Source of the DNA: SYIM01 sp041182885
Lineage (GTDB): Bacteria > Pseudomonadota > Gammaproteobacteria > Burkholderiales > Burkholderiaceae_E
Length of the DNA: 57,858 bases
Reading direction: 5' to 3'
Assembly: GCA_049423065.1 (NCBI GenBank)
Contig: JBMSQB010000016.1
Coordinates: 1-57,858, forward strand
Below the pieces are notes generated by a model. That model was not told where the DNA came from, did not search any database, and worked only from the letters and a program-made list of their open reading frames with translations. Position numbers and translations under genes: made by a program. Below, one piece after another: positions 26,666 through 35,927 of the stretch. Position 1 is the first letter of the stretch; each line of letters begins with the position of its first letter.

Positions 26666-29600
26666 TCAGTCGCTTCTTGTTGCCAATCGTTCTGAAATTG
26701 CTATTCGGGTAATGCGTGCTGCTGCCGAAATGGGGATGCGGACGGTGGCTGTGTATTCGCATGAAGACCGGTTTGCGCTGCATCGTTTCAAGGCGGACGA
26801 AAGCTATCGGGTGGGCGAGGGACGAAAGCCGCTGCAGGCTTATCTGGACATTGAGGACATCATACGGATCGCACGCGAGGCAAAGGTCGATGCGATCCAT
26901 CCGGGCTACGGATTTCTTTCCGAAAATCCGGACTTTGCCCGCGCCTGTGCGAAGGCGGGCATTGTGTTTGTGGGGCCCACGCCGGAAGCCATGACCACGC
27001 TCGGCAACAAGGTTGCCGCCCGCGAGGCGGCCGAGCGGGCGGGGGTGCCCGTCATGCCCGCCACCGGGCCCCTGCCGCAGGATCTCGCCGAGGCGCGGCA
27101 GCTTGCCGAATCGATCGGTTATCCGCTCATGCTCAAGGCGAGCTGGGGCGGTGGCGGGCGTGGCATGCGGGTGATCGAGTCTGCCGCCGACCTCGACGCG
27201 CAGCTCGATGTTGCGCGGCGCGAGGCACGGTCCGCCTTTGGCAACGACGAGGTCTATCTCGAAAAGCTCGTGCGTAACGCGCGCCATGTGGAGGTGCAGG
27301 TGTTTGGCGACCAGCATGGCAACCTGGTGCATCTCTTCGAGCGCGATTGCTCGGTGCAGCGACGCAATCAGAAGGTGGTGGAGCGTGCGCCCGCGCCCTA
27401 TCTCGACGAGGCCACCCGCGCGGCGCTTTGCGAGGCGGCACTCAGCCTCGCGCGCGCCGTGGGTTATGTGAATGCGGGCACGGTTGAATTCCTGATGGAC
27501 GCCGATACGGACCGCTTCTACTTCATCGAGGTCAATCCGCGAATTCAGGTGGAGCACACGGTGACCGAGATGGTCACCGGGATCGATGTGGTCAAGTCGC
27601 AGCTCGCAATCGCGCAAGGTGCGCGGATTGGCGGGAGCGACTGCCCGATCCCGAAGCAGGAAGCGATCCGGCTGAACGGCCACGCGCTGCAATGCCGGCT
27701 GACCACCGAGGATCCCGAGAACGGGTTCACGCCCGACTATGGCCGGATTCAGGCCTATCGGAGCGCAGCCGGTTTCGGGCTGAGGCTGGACGGTGGCACG
27801 GCCTACACAGGTGCGGTGATTACCCCCTACTACGATTCGCTGCTGGTCAAGGTGACCGCGTGGGCGCCGAGCGCAGCAGAGGCGATCCGCCGCATGGACC
27901 GCGGTCTGCGCGAATTCCGGATTCGCGGCGTGGCCACCAATCTGCAGTTCGTTGAAAACGTGATCAACCACCCCAGGTTCGCGGCCGGTACGGTCACCAC
28001 CCGGTTCATCGACACCACACCAGAGCTCTTCACGTTTCGCAAGCGCCGCGATCGCGCGACCCGACTGCTCAGTTACATCGGCGAGGTGACGGTGAACGGC
28101 CACCCCGATCTCAAGGGCCGGACCCGGCCGGACCTGTCGCATCTGCAGATCGCGCTGCCGCGCCTCTGGCCCGCCACCGCGGGGGCCGCGCAGGGGACGA
28201 GTTCGCTCACGCCGGAAGCCTCGGCATATTCGGTGGCGGGTTCGCTGGCGCTGGCCAACCCGGTGGCGAGACCGGGTCAGCGGATCGATCTCAGCGTGCC
28301 GCCGCCGCCCGGTTCGCGGCAGCTGCTGCGCCAGCTTGGGCCCACCAAATTCGCAGAGTGGATGCGGGCAAGCCGCCGCGTGCTCATCACCGACACCACC
28401 ATGCGCGATGCGCATCAATCGCTCTTTGCCACGCGAATGCGGTCGATCGATATGCTGCGCATCGCCCCTTACTACGCGCGCATGCTGCCGCAACTGTTTT
28501 CGGTGGAGTGCTGGGGCGGCGCCACCTTCGATGTGGCCATGCGGTTTCTGAATGAGGATCCGTGGGAACGCCTGGCCGGGCTGCGCGAGGCCATGCCCAA
28601 CCTGCTGCTCCAGATGCTGCTGCGAGGCAGCAATGCCGTGGGCTATACCAACTATGCCGACAATGTGGTGCGGCATTTTGTGGCTCAGGCTGCGGCCGGC
28701 GGCATTGATGTGTTTCGAGTATTCGACTCACTCAACTGGGTGGACAACATGCGGGTGGCGATCGATGCCGTGCTCGAGAGCGGCGCGCTCTGCGAGGGTG
28801 CGATCTGCTACACGGCCGACCTGTTCGACCGCTCGCGCTTCAAATACGACCTCAAGTATTACCTCGACATCGGTCGCAGGTTGCAGCAGGCCGGCGTTCA
28901 TGTGATCGGCATCAAGGACATGGCGGGGGTGTGCCGGCCCCGCGCGGCGCGTGAGCTGGTGCGGGCGCTTCGCGATGAAACCGGACTGCCGGTGCACTTT
29001 CACACCCACGACACGAGCGGTGCCGGCGCAGCGTCGATCCTGGCTGCGATCGAGGCCGGAGCCGATGCGGTTGATGCAGCCTTTGACGCGATGAGCGGCC
29101 TCACCTCGCAACCCAATCTTGGCGCAATCGTTGCTGCGCTCGAGGGGGGAGAGCGGGATTGCGGCCTCGATCGCGAGTCGCTGCAGGCGCTGAGCCATTA
29201 CTGGGAAGGTGTGCGCAAGATCTACGCGCCCTTCGAATCCGATATCCGCGCTGGCACCGCCGATGTCTATCGGCATGAAATGCCGGGCGGGCAATACACC
29301 AACCTGCGAGAGCAGGCGCGCGCGCTGGGGCTTGAGCATCGCTGGCCCGAAGTGGCCGAACGCTACGCCGAGGTCAATCGCCTGTTTGGCGATATCGTGA
29401 AGGTGACGCCCACCTCCAAGGTGGTGGGCGATATGGCGCTCTTCATGGTGGTGAATGATCTGACGGTGGCCGACGTACTTGACCCTGAGCGCGAGATTGC
29501 ATTTCCCGAAAGTGTGGTGTCGCTCTTCCGGGGCGAACTGGGTTTTCCTCCCGATGGATTTCCGCGTGAAATTTCCCGCAAGGTGTTGAAGTGCGACACC

Positions 29601-30245
29601 GCGACGCCCATCGCAGCGGAGCCGCCCAGACCGTTCCGGCCGGGCGAGCGGATCGCGCCGGTCGATCTGGATACGGCGCGCGAGCAGGTGCACAAGATTG
29701 CCGGGCACGCGATCAGCGAGCGTGAACTGTCCTCGTGGCTCATGTATCCGAAGGTGTTCGCCGATTTTGCCGCGCATCGAAAGCGCTATGGCGACCTGAG
29801 CGCGTTGCCCTCGCCCACCTATTTTTACGGCATGGCCGAGCTCGAGGAAATCAACATCGACCTGGACCCTGGCAAGTCGCTGATCGTGCGCCTGCTCGGG
29901 ACGGCACCGGCCGAAGAGGAGGGGGTCGTCAAGGTGTTTTTCGAGCTGAACGGTCAGCCACGAACGATGCGCGTTGAACGCAGCGGCGTGGGCCGCGTTC
30001 AGGTGCGCCCGCAGGCCGATGCGGCCAATTCCTCACACGTGGCTGCACCCATGCCGGGCATGATCGTGACCGTCGCGGTGAAAGCCGGGCAGGCGGTCAA
30101 GCCAGGGGATCCCCTGCTCTCGATCGAGGCAATGAAGATGGAGACGCAGATTCGAGCCGAACGGGAGGGCGTGGTGAAGGCGGTTCATGCGCGACCGGGT
30201 GACACTGTGGCCGCGCGCGACCTGCTGGTGGAGATGCGCGCCTGA
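26655..30245 (+). CDS. pyc: Pyruvate carboxylase (single-chain)
   Basis: The 1196-residue enzyme carboxylates pyruvate to oxaloacetate with ATP and bicarbonate. Domains in order: biotin carboxylase (about 1-450; HPGYGFLSENPDFA, EVNPRIQVEHTVTE), carboxyltransferase (about 570-850; TDTTMRDAHQSL, FHTHDTSGAG), the allosteric/linker domain, and a C-terminal biotinyl domain with the biotin lysine Lys1161 in EAMKMET. Start at the ATG at 26655; the frame is open further upstream, but the biotin carboxylase N-terminus (RRIQSLLVANRSEIAIR) begins here. It is divergent from the S8 protease gene with overlapping 5' ends. It provides the anaplerotic oxaloacetate needed for growth on lactate, pyruvate or aromatics. 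Confidence 0.96.
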   Translation: MRRIQSLLVANRSEIAIRVMRAAAEMGMRTVAVYSHEDRFALHRFKADESYRVGEGRKPLQAYLDIEDIIRIAREAKVDAIHPGYGFLSENPDFARACAKAGIVFVGPTPEAMTTLGNKVAAREAAERAGVPVMPATGPLPQDLAEARQLAESIGYPLMLKASWGGGGRGMRVIESAADLDAQLDVARREARSAFGNDEVYLEKLVRNARHVEVQVFGDQHGNLVHLFERDCSVQRRNQKVVERAPAPYLDEATRAALCEAALSLARAVGYVNAGTVEFLMDADTDRFYFIEVNPRIQVEHTVTEMVTGIDVVKSQLAIAQGARIGGSDCPIPKQEAIRLNGHALQCRLTTEDPENGFTPDYGRIQAYRSAAGFGLRLDGGTAYTGAVITPYYDSLLVKVTAWAPSAAEAIRRMDRGLREFRIRGVATNLQFVENVINHPRFAAGTVTTRFIDTTPELFTFRKRRDRATRLLSYIGEVTVNGHPDLKGRTRPDLSHLQIALPRLWPATAGAAQGTSSLTPEASAYSVAGSLALANPVARPGQRIDLSVPPPPGSRQLLRQLGPTKFAEWMRASRRVLITDTTMRDAHQSLFATRMRSIDMLRIAPYYARMLPQLFSVECWGGATFDVAMRFLNEDPWERLAGLREAMPNLLLQMLLRGSNAVGYTNYADNVVRHFVAQAAAGGIDVFRVFDSLNWVDNMRVAIDAVLESGALCEGAICYTADLFDRSRFKYDLKYYLDIGRRLQQAGVHVIGIKDMAGVCRPRAARELVRALRDETGLPVHFHTHDTSGAGAASILAAIEAGADAVDAAFDAMSGLTSQPNLGAIVAALEGGERDCGLDRESLQALSHYWEGVRKIYAPFESDIRAGTADVYRHEMPGGQYTNLREQARALGLEHRWPEVAERYAEVNRLFGDIVKVTPTSKVVGDMALFMVVNDLTVADVLDPEREIAFPESVVSLFRGELGFPPDGFPREISRKVLKCDTATPIAAEPPRPFRPGERIAPVDLDTAREQVHKIAGHAISERELSSWLMYPKVFADFAAHRKRYGDLSALPSPTYFYGMAELEEINIDLDPGKSLIVRLLGTAPAEEEGVVKVFFELNGQPRTMRVERSGVGRVQVRPQADAANSSHVAAPMPGMIVTVAVKAGQAVKPGDPLLSIEAMKMETQIRAEREGVVKAVHARPGDTVAARDLLVEMRA

Positions 30246-30440
30246 GGCTGGGGAGGGAACGGCCAGGCGGAGCGCTTTGCCTTGACCCCTGTCAAGCCTT
30301 CAATCATCGCACGATTCGCGTCGAAAAAGGACGGTCCGATCGCTTCCCCACAAGACACGGAATCGCAGTAGGATAGGTGCCAAGGCGACCCGTCGCCACA
30401 GGTTTTTCCCCGTTGCGCCCCGCGCGCGAAAGGACGACCG

Positions 30441-30800
30441 ATGCGTACCACCCTGCAGATCAATTTCCGCGGTATGGATGTTTCGCCTGCGCTGGAGCAG
30501 CTGATCCGGGAAAAAACCGAGAAGCTCGAACGGTTTCATCCCAACGTGACGGGCTGTCGCGTGGTGGTCGACAAGCCCCATCACCACAAGGCACAGGGGG
30601 AACACTTCATCGTGAGCGTCGACGTGTCGGTGCCGGGCGCCAACATCGTCGCCAATCATGCGCATCATGAAGATGTGAACGTCGCGTTGCGAGACGCCTT
30701 CCTCGCGGCGCGTCGCCAGCTCGAGGAGCACGCGCGCAAGCTCCGTGGCGATGTGAAGCAGCACTCCCTGCCGCAAGTGGTCGAGGCCACGGTGGAGTGA
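30441..30800 (+). CDS. hpf: Ribosome hibernation-promoting factor, short HPF/RaiA type
   Basis: The 119-residue protein has the HPF beta-alpha-beta-beta-beta-alpha fold: TLQINFRGMDVSPALEQLIREK at the start, then the VTGCRVVVDKPHHHK strand and DVNVALRDAFLAARRQLEEH helix. It lacks the C-terminal dimerisation domain of long HPF, so it is the short form that, in other bacteria, binds 30S subunits and stabilises idle ribosomes. The surface is rich in Lys, Arg and His, as expected for rRNA binding. It is not next to rpoN or ptsN, where the gene often lies. GAAAGGACG precedes the ATG. Confidence 0.87.
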   Translation: MRTTLQINFRGMDVSPALEQLIREKTEKLERFHPNVTGCRVVVDKPHHHKAQGEHFIVSVDVSVPGANIVANHAHHEDVNVALRDAFLAARRQLEEHARKLRGDVKQHSLPQVVEATVE

Positions 30801-30838
30801 GGGCGGGAGCCGGTCGGCGGTCATAGTCCGCCGGCGGC

Positions 30839-32173
30839 CTAACGGACTGAGGGTCCCGCCTTGCCTGATGCCGGCCCCGAGCGGCCAGGCACCGCGCGCA
30901 CAGCGCCCGGTGCCGCGCGCCAGATCGCAAACGCGGCGAGCGCCGATACGGCTGCGCTCAACGCAAAGGCGGGCAGATAGCTGCCCGCGGCATCGTGAAT
31001 CAGCCCGGTCACCCAGGGGCCAAGCGCCCCGCCGGTGATCGCAAGCAGACTGATCGTGCCAAAGATCGGTCCGTAGTGCGGGCTTTCGAACACATCGGCC
31101 GGAATGGCGCCGAACACCGAGGTCACCCCGTATCCGATCACCCCCTGCACCAGGACCATCAGGCCCAGTAGCGGGACAACCGGCCAGCGGGCGAGTGCGA
31201 TCAGCAGCAGACAGCACACGATGAAGCCAGCGCACCCAATGGCCCATACGAGTTCGCGGCCCACCCGATCGGAGAGCCAGCCCAGTGCGATCTGGCCGGG
31301 TACGCCGGCAAGACTCACCACGCCAAGCGCCCAGGCAGCGAGCGTCGCGTCAAACCCGACCTCGAGCAGATAGCGGGTCTGGTGAACCTGCACCGCATAC
31401 CAGACGAAGAGCGCACTGGCATAACCGAGCGCGATCCACCAGAAGCGGCGTGTGCGAATCGCGAGGCTCAGCGTCCACTCGACGCTGGTCCAGGCTGCGT
31501 CGACGCTGCGGCTGCGGCGGGCACCGGGCTGGCCGCTGACCAGGACGGGATCGCCGTCGGGTTGCAGCCCGAGGTCCGAGGGGCGCCTTCTCACCAGCAG
31601 ATTGAGGGGCACCAGCACCACCAGAATGAGTATGCCCAGGGTGAGGCAGGCGTGCCGCCAGCCCGCGGCATCGATCAGCGCCTGCATGACCGGAAGCAGG
31701 AGGATTGACCCCGCGCCCGCGCCGGCATACGCGATCGAGATGGCGAGCCCGCGCCTGCGCTCGAACCAGGCTGACAGAAAAAGCCCATGCCCGGTATAGC
31801 CCAGGCAGACGCTGCCAAATCCCACCAGCAGACCCAGGCTTAGATAGAACTCCCACAGCGAGGACGCCTGACTCGCGAGGAGCATGCCGAGACCGCTTGC
31901 CAGGGCACCGGCTTCCATCACCGGGACCGGCCCGAAGCGTTCCATTGCCCGGCCGAGCAGCGGGCTCAGGGCTGCCGACACGAGAAAACCGAATGAGAAT
32001 GCACCGGCTGTGTCGGCGCGGTCCCAGCCGAATTCATCGAGGATGGGCGGATACACGAGCGAGAACGAGGTGCGCGCATTCACCGCAAGAGCCATCGAAG
32101 CGAAGGCGATACCGATGATCAGCCAGCCGTAAAAAAACGGCAGGCTGCGGGCGAGGCGGTGAACAAGGTGCAT
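30839..32173 (-). CDS. MFS transporter (monocarboxylate/aromatic-acid type)
   Basis: The 444-residue protein has twelve membrane segments, with GRAMERFGPVPVMEAGAL and GWLSDRVGRELVW as the two loop 2-3/8-9 signatures of the superfamily. The start at the ATG at 32173 places HRLARSLPFFYGWLIIG at the N-terminus, typical of the OxlT/MCT-like branch in Burkholderiales. It is divergent from pobA with 120 bases between, suggesting a shared control region and a role in uptake of 4-hydroxybenzoate or a related acid; this is inference from position. The C-terminal tail is Arg-, Pro- and Gly-rich. Confidence 0.86.
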   Translation of the reverse strand: MHLVHRLARSLPFFYGWLIIGIAFASMALAVNARTSFSLVYPPILDEFGWDRADTAGAFSFGFLVSAALSPLLGRAMERFGPVPVMEAGALASGLGMLLASQASSLWEFYLSLGLLVGFGSVCLGYTGHGLFLSAWFERRRGLAISIAYAGAGAGSILLLPVMQALIDAAGWRHACLTLGILILVVLVPLNLLVRRRPSDLGLQPDGDPVLVSGQPGARRSRSVDAAWTSVEWTLSLAIRTRRFWWIALGYASALFVWYAVQVHQTRYLLEVGFDATLAAWALGVVSLAGVPGQIALGWLSDRVGRELVWAIGCAGFIVCCLLLIALARWPVVPLLGLMVLVQGVIGYGVTSVFGAIPADVFESPHYGPIFGTISLLAITGGALGPWVTGLIHDAAGSYLPAFALSAAVSALAAFAIWRAAPGAVRAVPGRSGPASGKAGPSVR

Positions 32174-32293
32174 TGATGAGTGTCCCTCTCCAACACTACA
32201 CGCAACGCGCCCGCCCGGCGAGCCACCGGCCCGACCAGTAAAATCCGCGGTTGGGTCGAATGCGTCAGATGGTGCGGTCGCGCGGAGAACATC

Positions 32294-33469
32294 ATGAAGA
32301 CCAGAACACAGGTGGGCATTGTCGGCGGGGGGCCGTCGGGGCTGCTGCTCGCGCAGCTCCTCAAGAAGGCGGGCGTGGAAAGCGTTGTGCTCGAGCGTCA
32401 AAGCCGCGACTATGTGCTGTCACGGATCCGGGCTGGTGTGCTCGAGCGCGGCACCGTCGAACTCCTTCAGCAGGCGGGCGTCGGTGAGCGGGTACAGCGC
32501 GAGGGGCTGGTGCACGATGGCGTGATGCTTCAGTTCGATTCGCGCCTGCACCGGATCGATTTTCGCGAACTGGTGGGCGCTAGCGTCACCGTCTACGGCC
32601 AGACCGAAGTCACGCGCGATCTGATGAACGCGCGCGATGCGTCGGGGGGGCTCACTGTCTATGAAGCCCAGGACGTGACGCCGATCGATTTCGGTTCGGA
32701 CCAGCCGCGCCTTCGCTACCGCAAAGACGGCGTGGAGCACGAGCTTGAGTGCGACTACATTGCCGGCTGCGATGGTTTTCACGGCGTGTGCCGAGCCAGC
32801 GTGCCCGCCGATCGCATCAGGCTCTTTGAGCGGGTGTATCCGTTTGGCTGGCTGGGCATCCTGTCGCGCACGCGCCCGCTCGATGATGAACTGATCTACA
32901 CCAGTCACGAGCGCGGGTTTGCGCTCGCCAGCATGCGCTCGCATTCGGTCAGCCGCTACTATGTTCAGTGCACCCTCGAGGACAAGGTCGAGGAGTGGTC
33001 CGACGATCGCTTCTGGGATGAATTTCGCCTTCGCGTGGGCCCCGAGGTGGCCGCCCGTCTCGAAACCGGGCCGTCCATCGAAAAGAGCATCGCGCCCCTC
33101 AGAAGCTTCGTTGCCGAGCCCATGCGCTTTGGCAATCTGTTCCTGGTGGGCGACGCCGCCCATATCGTGCCGCCCACCGGCGCGAAAGGGCTGAACCTTG
33201 CCGCGAGCGATGTCGGCTATCTGTCGCGTGCGCTGATCGAACGCTACCGGGACAACCGCGCTGACGCGCTCGCGGCCTACTCCGACACCGCACTTCGTCG
33301 CATCTGGGCTGCCGAACGTTTTTCCTGGTGGATGACCTCGCTCATGCACCGCTTCCCGGAAACCACCGGATTCGATCGTCGTGTGCAGGTCGCCGAGTTC
33401 AATTATCTGTCGGGTTCCCGTGCAGCCTCGACCGCGCTTGCCGAGAATTATGTGGGGCTGCCGCATTGA
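32294..33469 (+). CDS. pobA: 4-hydroxybenzoate 3-monooxygenase
   Basis: The 391-residue flavoprotein hydroxylates 4-hydroxybenzoate to protocatechuate with NADPH and O2. It has the PobA-specific N-terminus VGIVGGGPSGLLLAQLL, the characteristic RIRAGVLERGTVELL segment following it, the DG motif AGCDGFHGVCR, and GDAAHIVPPTGAKGLNLAASDV. Length is almost identical to the well-studied pseudomonad enzymes (394). The TGA stop overlaps a TTG start for the next gene, a LivK-type receptor. No pobR regulator gene is next to it and no protocatechuate pathway genes are in the window. Confidence 0.95.
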   Translation: MKTRTQVGIVGGGPSGLLLAQLLKKAGVESVVLERQSRDYVLSRIRAGVLERGTVELLQQAGVGERVQREGLVHDGVMLQFDSRLHRIDFRELVGASVTVYGQTEVTRDLMNARDASGGLTVYEAQDVTPIDFGSDQPRLRYRKDGVEHELECDYIAGCDGFHGVCRASVPADRIRLFERVYPFGWLGILSRTRPLDDELIYTSHERGFALASMRSHSVSRYYVQCTLEDKVEEWSDDRFWDEFRLRVGPEVAARLETGPSIEKSIAPLRSFVAEPMRFGNLFLVGDAAHIVPPTGAKGLNLAASDVGYLSRALIERYRDNRADALAAYSDTALRRIWAAERFSWWMTSLMHRFPETTGFDRRVQVAEFNYLSGSRAASTALAENYVGLPH

Positions 33470-34704
33470 GTCGCGCGAAGGCCGCTGCCGGCTCCGGCAC
33501 CCGTTGCAACACCAGGCGCCGCTGGCTGACTGCCGCCGCCAGCCTGGCGTCGCTGCCCGCATGGTCCCAGTCAAAACGCTATGACCCCGGCGCAAGCGAC
33601 ACCGAGATTGCAATCGGCAACATCGTGCCGTATTCGGGGCCGGCATCGGCCTACGGGGTGATCGGGCGGGCGGTGGGCGCTTATTTCGCCAGGCTCAACG
33701 CCGAGGGCGGCATCGGTGGCCGAAAGATCCGTTATGTGAGTGTCGATGATGGCTACAGCCCGCCGCGCACGGTGGAGCAGGCTCGCCGGCTGGTGGAGCA
33801 TGAAAAGGTGCTCTTCATCACCCAGGTGCTGGGCACAGCCCCCAATGTGGCGATTCAGCGCTATCTCAATCAGCGGCGCGTGCCTCAGCTCTTCGTGGCA
33901 ACCGGTGCCACCCGCTGGGGTGATCCAGCGCAATACCCGTTCACCATGGGCTGGCAGCCCAGCTACCAGTCCGAGGCACGGGTGTATGCGCAGCACATTC
34001 TCGAGACGCGACCCGCTGCGAAGATTGCTGTTCTTCTTCAAAACGACGACTACGGCCGGGACTACCTGAAAGGCCTGCAGGACGGGCTGGGTGATCGTGC
34101 CGCGCAAATGATCGTGGCACAGAGCACCTATGAGGTCACCGACCCCACCATCGACAGTCAGCTGATCCGGCTGATGGCGTCGGGGGCGGATACCTTCTTC
34201 AACATCACCACGCCGAAGTTTGCCGCGCAGGCCATTCGCAAGGCGTTCGAGATTGGTTGGCGGCCGCAGCAGTACCTGAACAGCGTATCGAATGCCGTGG
34301 CCTCGGTGATGCTGCCGGCGGGTGCCGAAGCCGCGACCGGTATCGTGTCGTCGAACTACATCAAGGATCCCACCGACCCGCAGTGGGTGGGCAGCGCCGA
34401 GCATGACGCCTGGCTGGACTGGATGCGTCGCTGGCACACGGGGGGCGATGTGCGCGACAGTTTCAATGTCTATGCCTATTCAGTGGCGCAGACCATCGAG
34501 CAGGTGCTCAGGCAGTGCGGTAACGAACTCACGCGCGACAACGTGATGCGTCAGGCGGCCAGTCTGGATTTCACACTTCCGATGCTGCTGCCGGGGGTGC
34601 GTGTGCGTACCGCGCCGGACGACTACTTTCCGATCGAGTCGCTGCAGCTCATGCGTTTCAGCGGCCGTGGCTGGGAGCGGTTCGGAAAAATTTACGGCGG
34701 CTAG
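33466..34704 (+). CDS. ABC transporter periplasmic receptor, branched-chain amino acid (LivK) type
   Basis: The start is a TTG at 33466 that overlaps the pobA stop (TTGA) and gives a 412-residue protein with a Tat-like signal, NTRRRWLTAAASLASLPAWSQ. The mature part is a type 1 periplasmic binding protein: IAIGNIVPYSGPASAYGVIG, VDDGYSPPRTVEQARRLV, and KIAVLLQNDDYGRDYLKGLQ. Such receptors feed LivHMGF-type permeases and many bind aromatic acids. No permease or ATPase gene is adjacent. Coupling to pobA suggests 4-hydroxybenzoate or a precursor as ligand. Confidence 0.87.
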   Translation: MSRAKAAAGSGTRCNTRRRWLTAAASLASLPAWSQSKRYDPGASDTEIAIGNIVPYSGPASAYGVIGRAVGAYFARLNAEGGIGGRKIRYVSVDDGYSPPRTVEQARRLVEHEKVLFITQVLGTAPNVAIQRYLNQRRVPQLFVATGATRWGDPAQYPFTMGWQPSYQSEARVYAQHILETRPAAKIAVLLQNDDYGRDYLKGLQDGLGDRAAQMIVAQSTYEVTDPTIDSQLIRLMASGADTFFNITTPKFAAQAIRKAFEIGWRPQQYLNSVSNAVASVMLPAGAEAATGIVSSNYIKDPTDPQWVGSAEHDAWLDWMRRWHTGGDVRDSFNVYAYSVAQTIEQVLRQCGNELTRDNVMRQAASLDFTLPMLLPGVRVRTAPDDYFPIESLQLMRFSGRGWERFGKIYGG

Positions 34705-34706
34705 GG

Positions 34707-34721
34707 CGGCCGCGCCGGCCG
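34707..34721. terminator. Possible hairpin terminator between convergent genes
   Basis: CGGCC and GGCCG arms with a 5-base loop lie three bases after the receptor stop and ten bases before the YeeE stop. Two further pairs, one of them G-T, can extend the stem. There is no T run on either side, so it may be only a GC-rich inverted repeat. Confidence 0.3.
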
Positions 34722-34730
34722 TCGGTCCGC

Positions 34731-35846
34731 TCAGGCCTCGCGCATCATCCGCCAGAGATCGATTTTCATGGTGATCACGCAACCCGCGATGATGGCGGCC
34801 GTGGTGATGAACGAACCCAGCGAAAGCGTGGACAGGCCGCTCAATCCCTGACCGACGGTGCAGCCCAGCGCCGTGACGCCGCCCACTCCCATCAGCACCC
34901 CGCCCAGCAGATGACGACGGAAATCGGCGCCATCGGGAAACACTTCCTCGCGCCAGCTGCGGGTGGCGATCGCCCACGCGAGCGCGCCCGCCACCATCCC
35001 GAGTGCGGTGGCGATGCCGAAGGTGATGTGTCGGGACTTGTCGCTCCAGAACATGAGTAGCTCGAGCGTGTAGGCAAAGGGCGCGACCAGCGACAGGGAT
35101 TCGGGGCGGTTGCCCTGGGTGCCGATGTAGGCGGCCTCGAGGGTCTCGGGATGCTCTTCAACAAAACCGACATGACCGGTGACATACCAGCCGCCCACCA
35201 CGATGAGGCCGATCAGGATGCCGCCGGTGATCGCGTAGGGTTCGTTGCGCCACATGTCGCGGCTCGCGAGCGCGCCCAGCGCGAGCGCCACGCCCAGGAT
35301 GGGGGGTAGCCAGCGCTGGAGTAAAGCGGCCTCGGTACCCGTCCAGGCTGCGAGCAGCGCCGGCAACTCCTGGCTCGTACCCAGATCGATCACCACCTGA
35401 TCGACGGTGGCTGTGCGCCAAACGCCGAACAGACCCTTGAGCGTCATGTAGGCCGAGATGCCCACCACCAGAAACACGACTACCGATTTCAGGTTGCCGC
35501 CGCCCAGCCGGATCAGCGTCTTGCTGGTGCAACCCGAGGCCAGGGTCATGCCGATACCGAACAGCAGGCCGCCCACGAGGTGAGACAGCCACGGCAGCCG
35601 GCTGGCCGCATAAAGCGAGCGCGAGGTGCTCACCTGCCCGGTGATTTCCACCACCCACACGCCGAGCACGGCCACGCCGATTGCGAGCAGCCACATGCGC
35701 ATGCGCGTCCAGCTGCCGATATTGAGAATGTCGGAGATGGCGCCCAGCGTGCAGAAGTGCGTGCGGGCGCCGATGAGGCCAAAGGCGGCGCCCAGCCCGA
35801 AGCCCAGTGCGGCAATTGCGCCGACAGATATGATCGCGGATTCCAT
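34731..35846 (-). CDS. YeeE/YedE-family (thiosulfate transport-like) membrane protein
   Basis: The 371-residue integral membrane protein has about ten hydrophobic segments and the duplicated cysteine motifs of the family: SGCTSKTLIRLGGG in the first half and LGCTVGQGLSGLS in the second. In the studied homologue TsuA, conserved cysteines pass thiosulfate through the pore. No fused or adjacent TusA-like sulfur carrier is seen. It is divergent from a methionine synthase gene and about 22 kb from soxX. Inner membrane; role in sulfur-compound uptake is inferred from the family. Confidence 0.85.
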   Translation of the reverse strand: MESAIISVGAIAALGFGLGAAFGLIGARTHFCTLGAISDILNIGSWTRMRMWLLAIGVAVLGVWVVEITGQVSTSRSLYAASRLPWLSHLVGGLLFGIGMTLASGCTSKTLIRLGGGNLKSVVVFLVVGISAYMTLKGLFGVWRTATVDQVVIDLGTSQELPALLAAWTGTEAALLQRWLPPILGVALALGALASRDMWRNEPYAITGGILIGLIVVGGWYVTGHVGFVEEHPETLEAAYIGTQGNRPESLSLVAPFAYTLELLMFWSDKSRHITFGIATALGMVAGALAWAIATRSWREEVFPDGADFRRHLLGGVLMGVGGVTALGCTVGQGLSGLSTLSLGSFITTAAIIAGCVITMKIDLWRMMREA

Positions 35847-35927
35847 GGGAACAGCATCTTACCGGCTGTGCCTCACACGCCGCGAGGCTGACCCTTTCGA
35901 CGCCACATCACGGGGAGTTATCAGCTC

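Noticed and set aside
26649..28676. 675-codon frame opposite the biotin carboxylase half of pyc
   Set aside because: It is an antisense shadow of a highly conserved gene with no recognisable domain.
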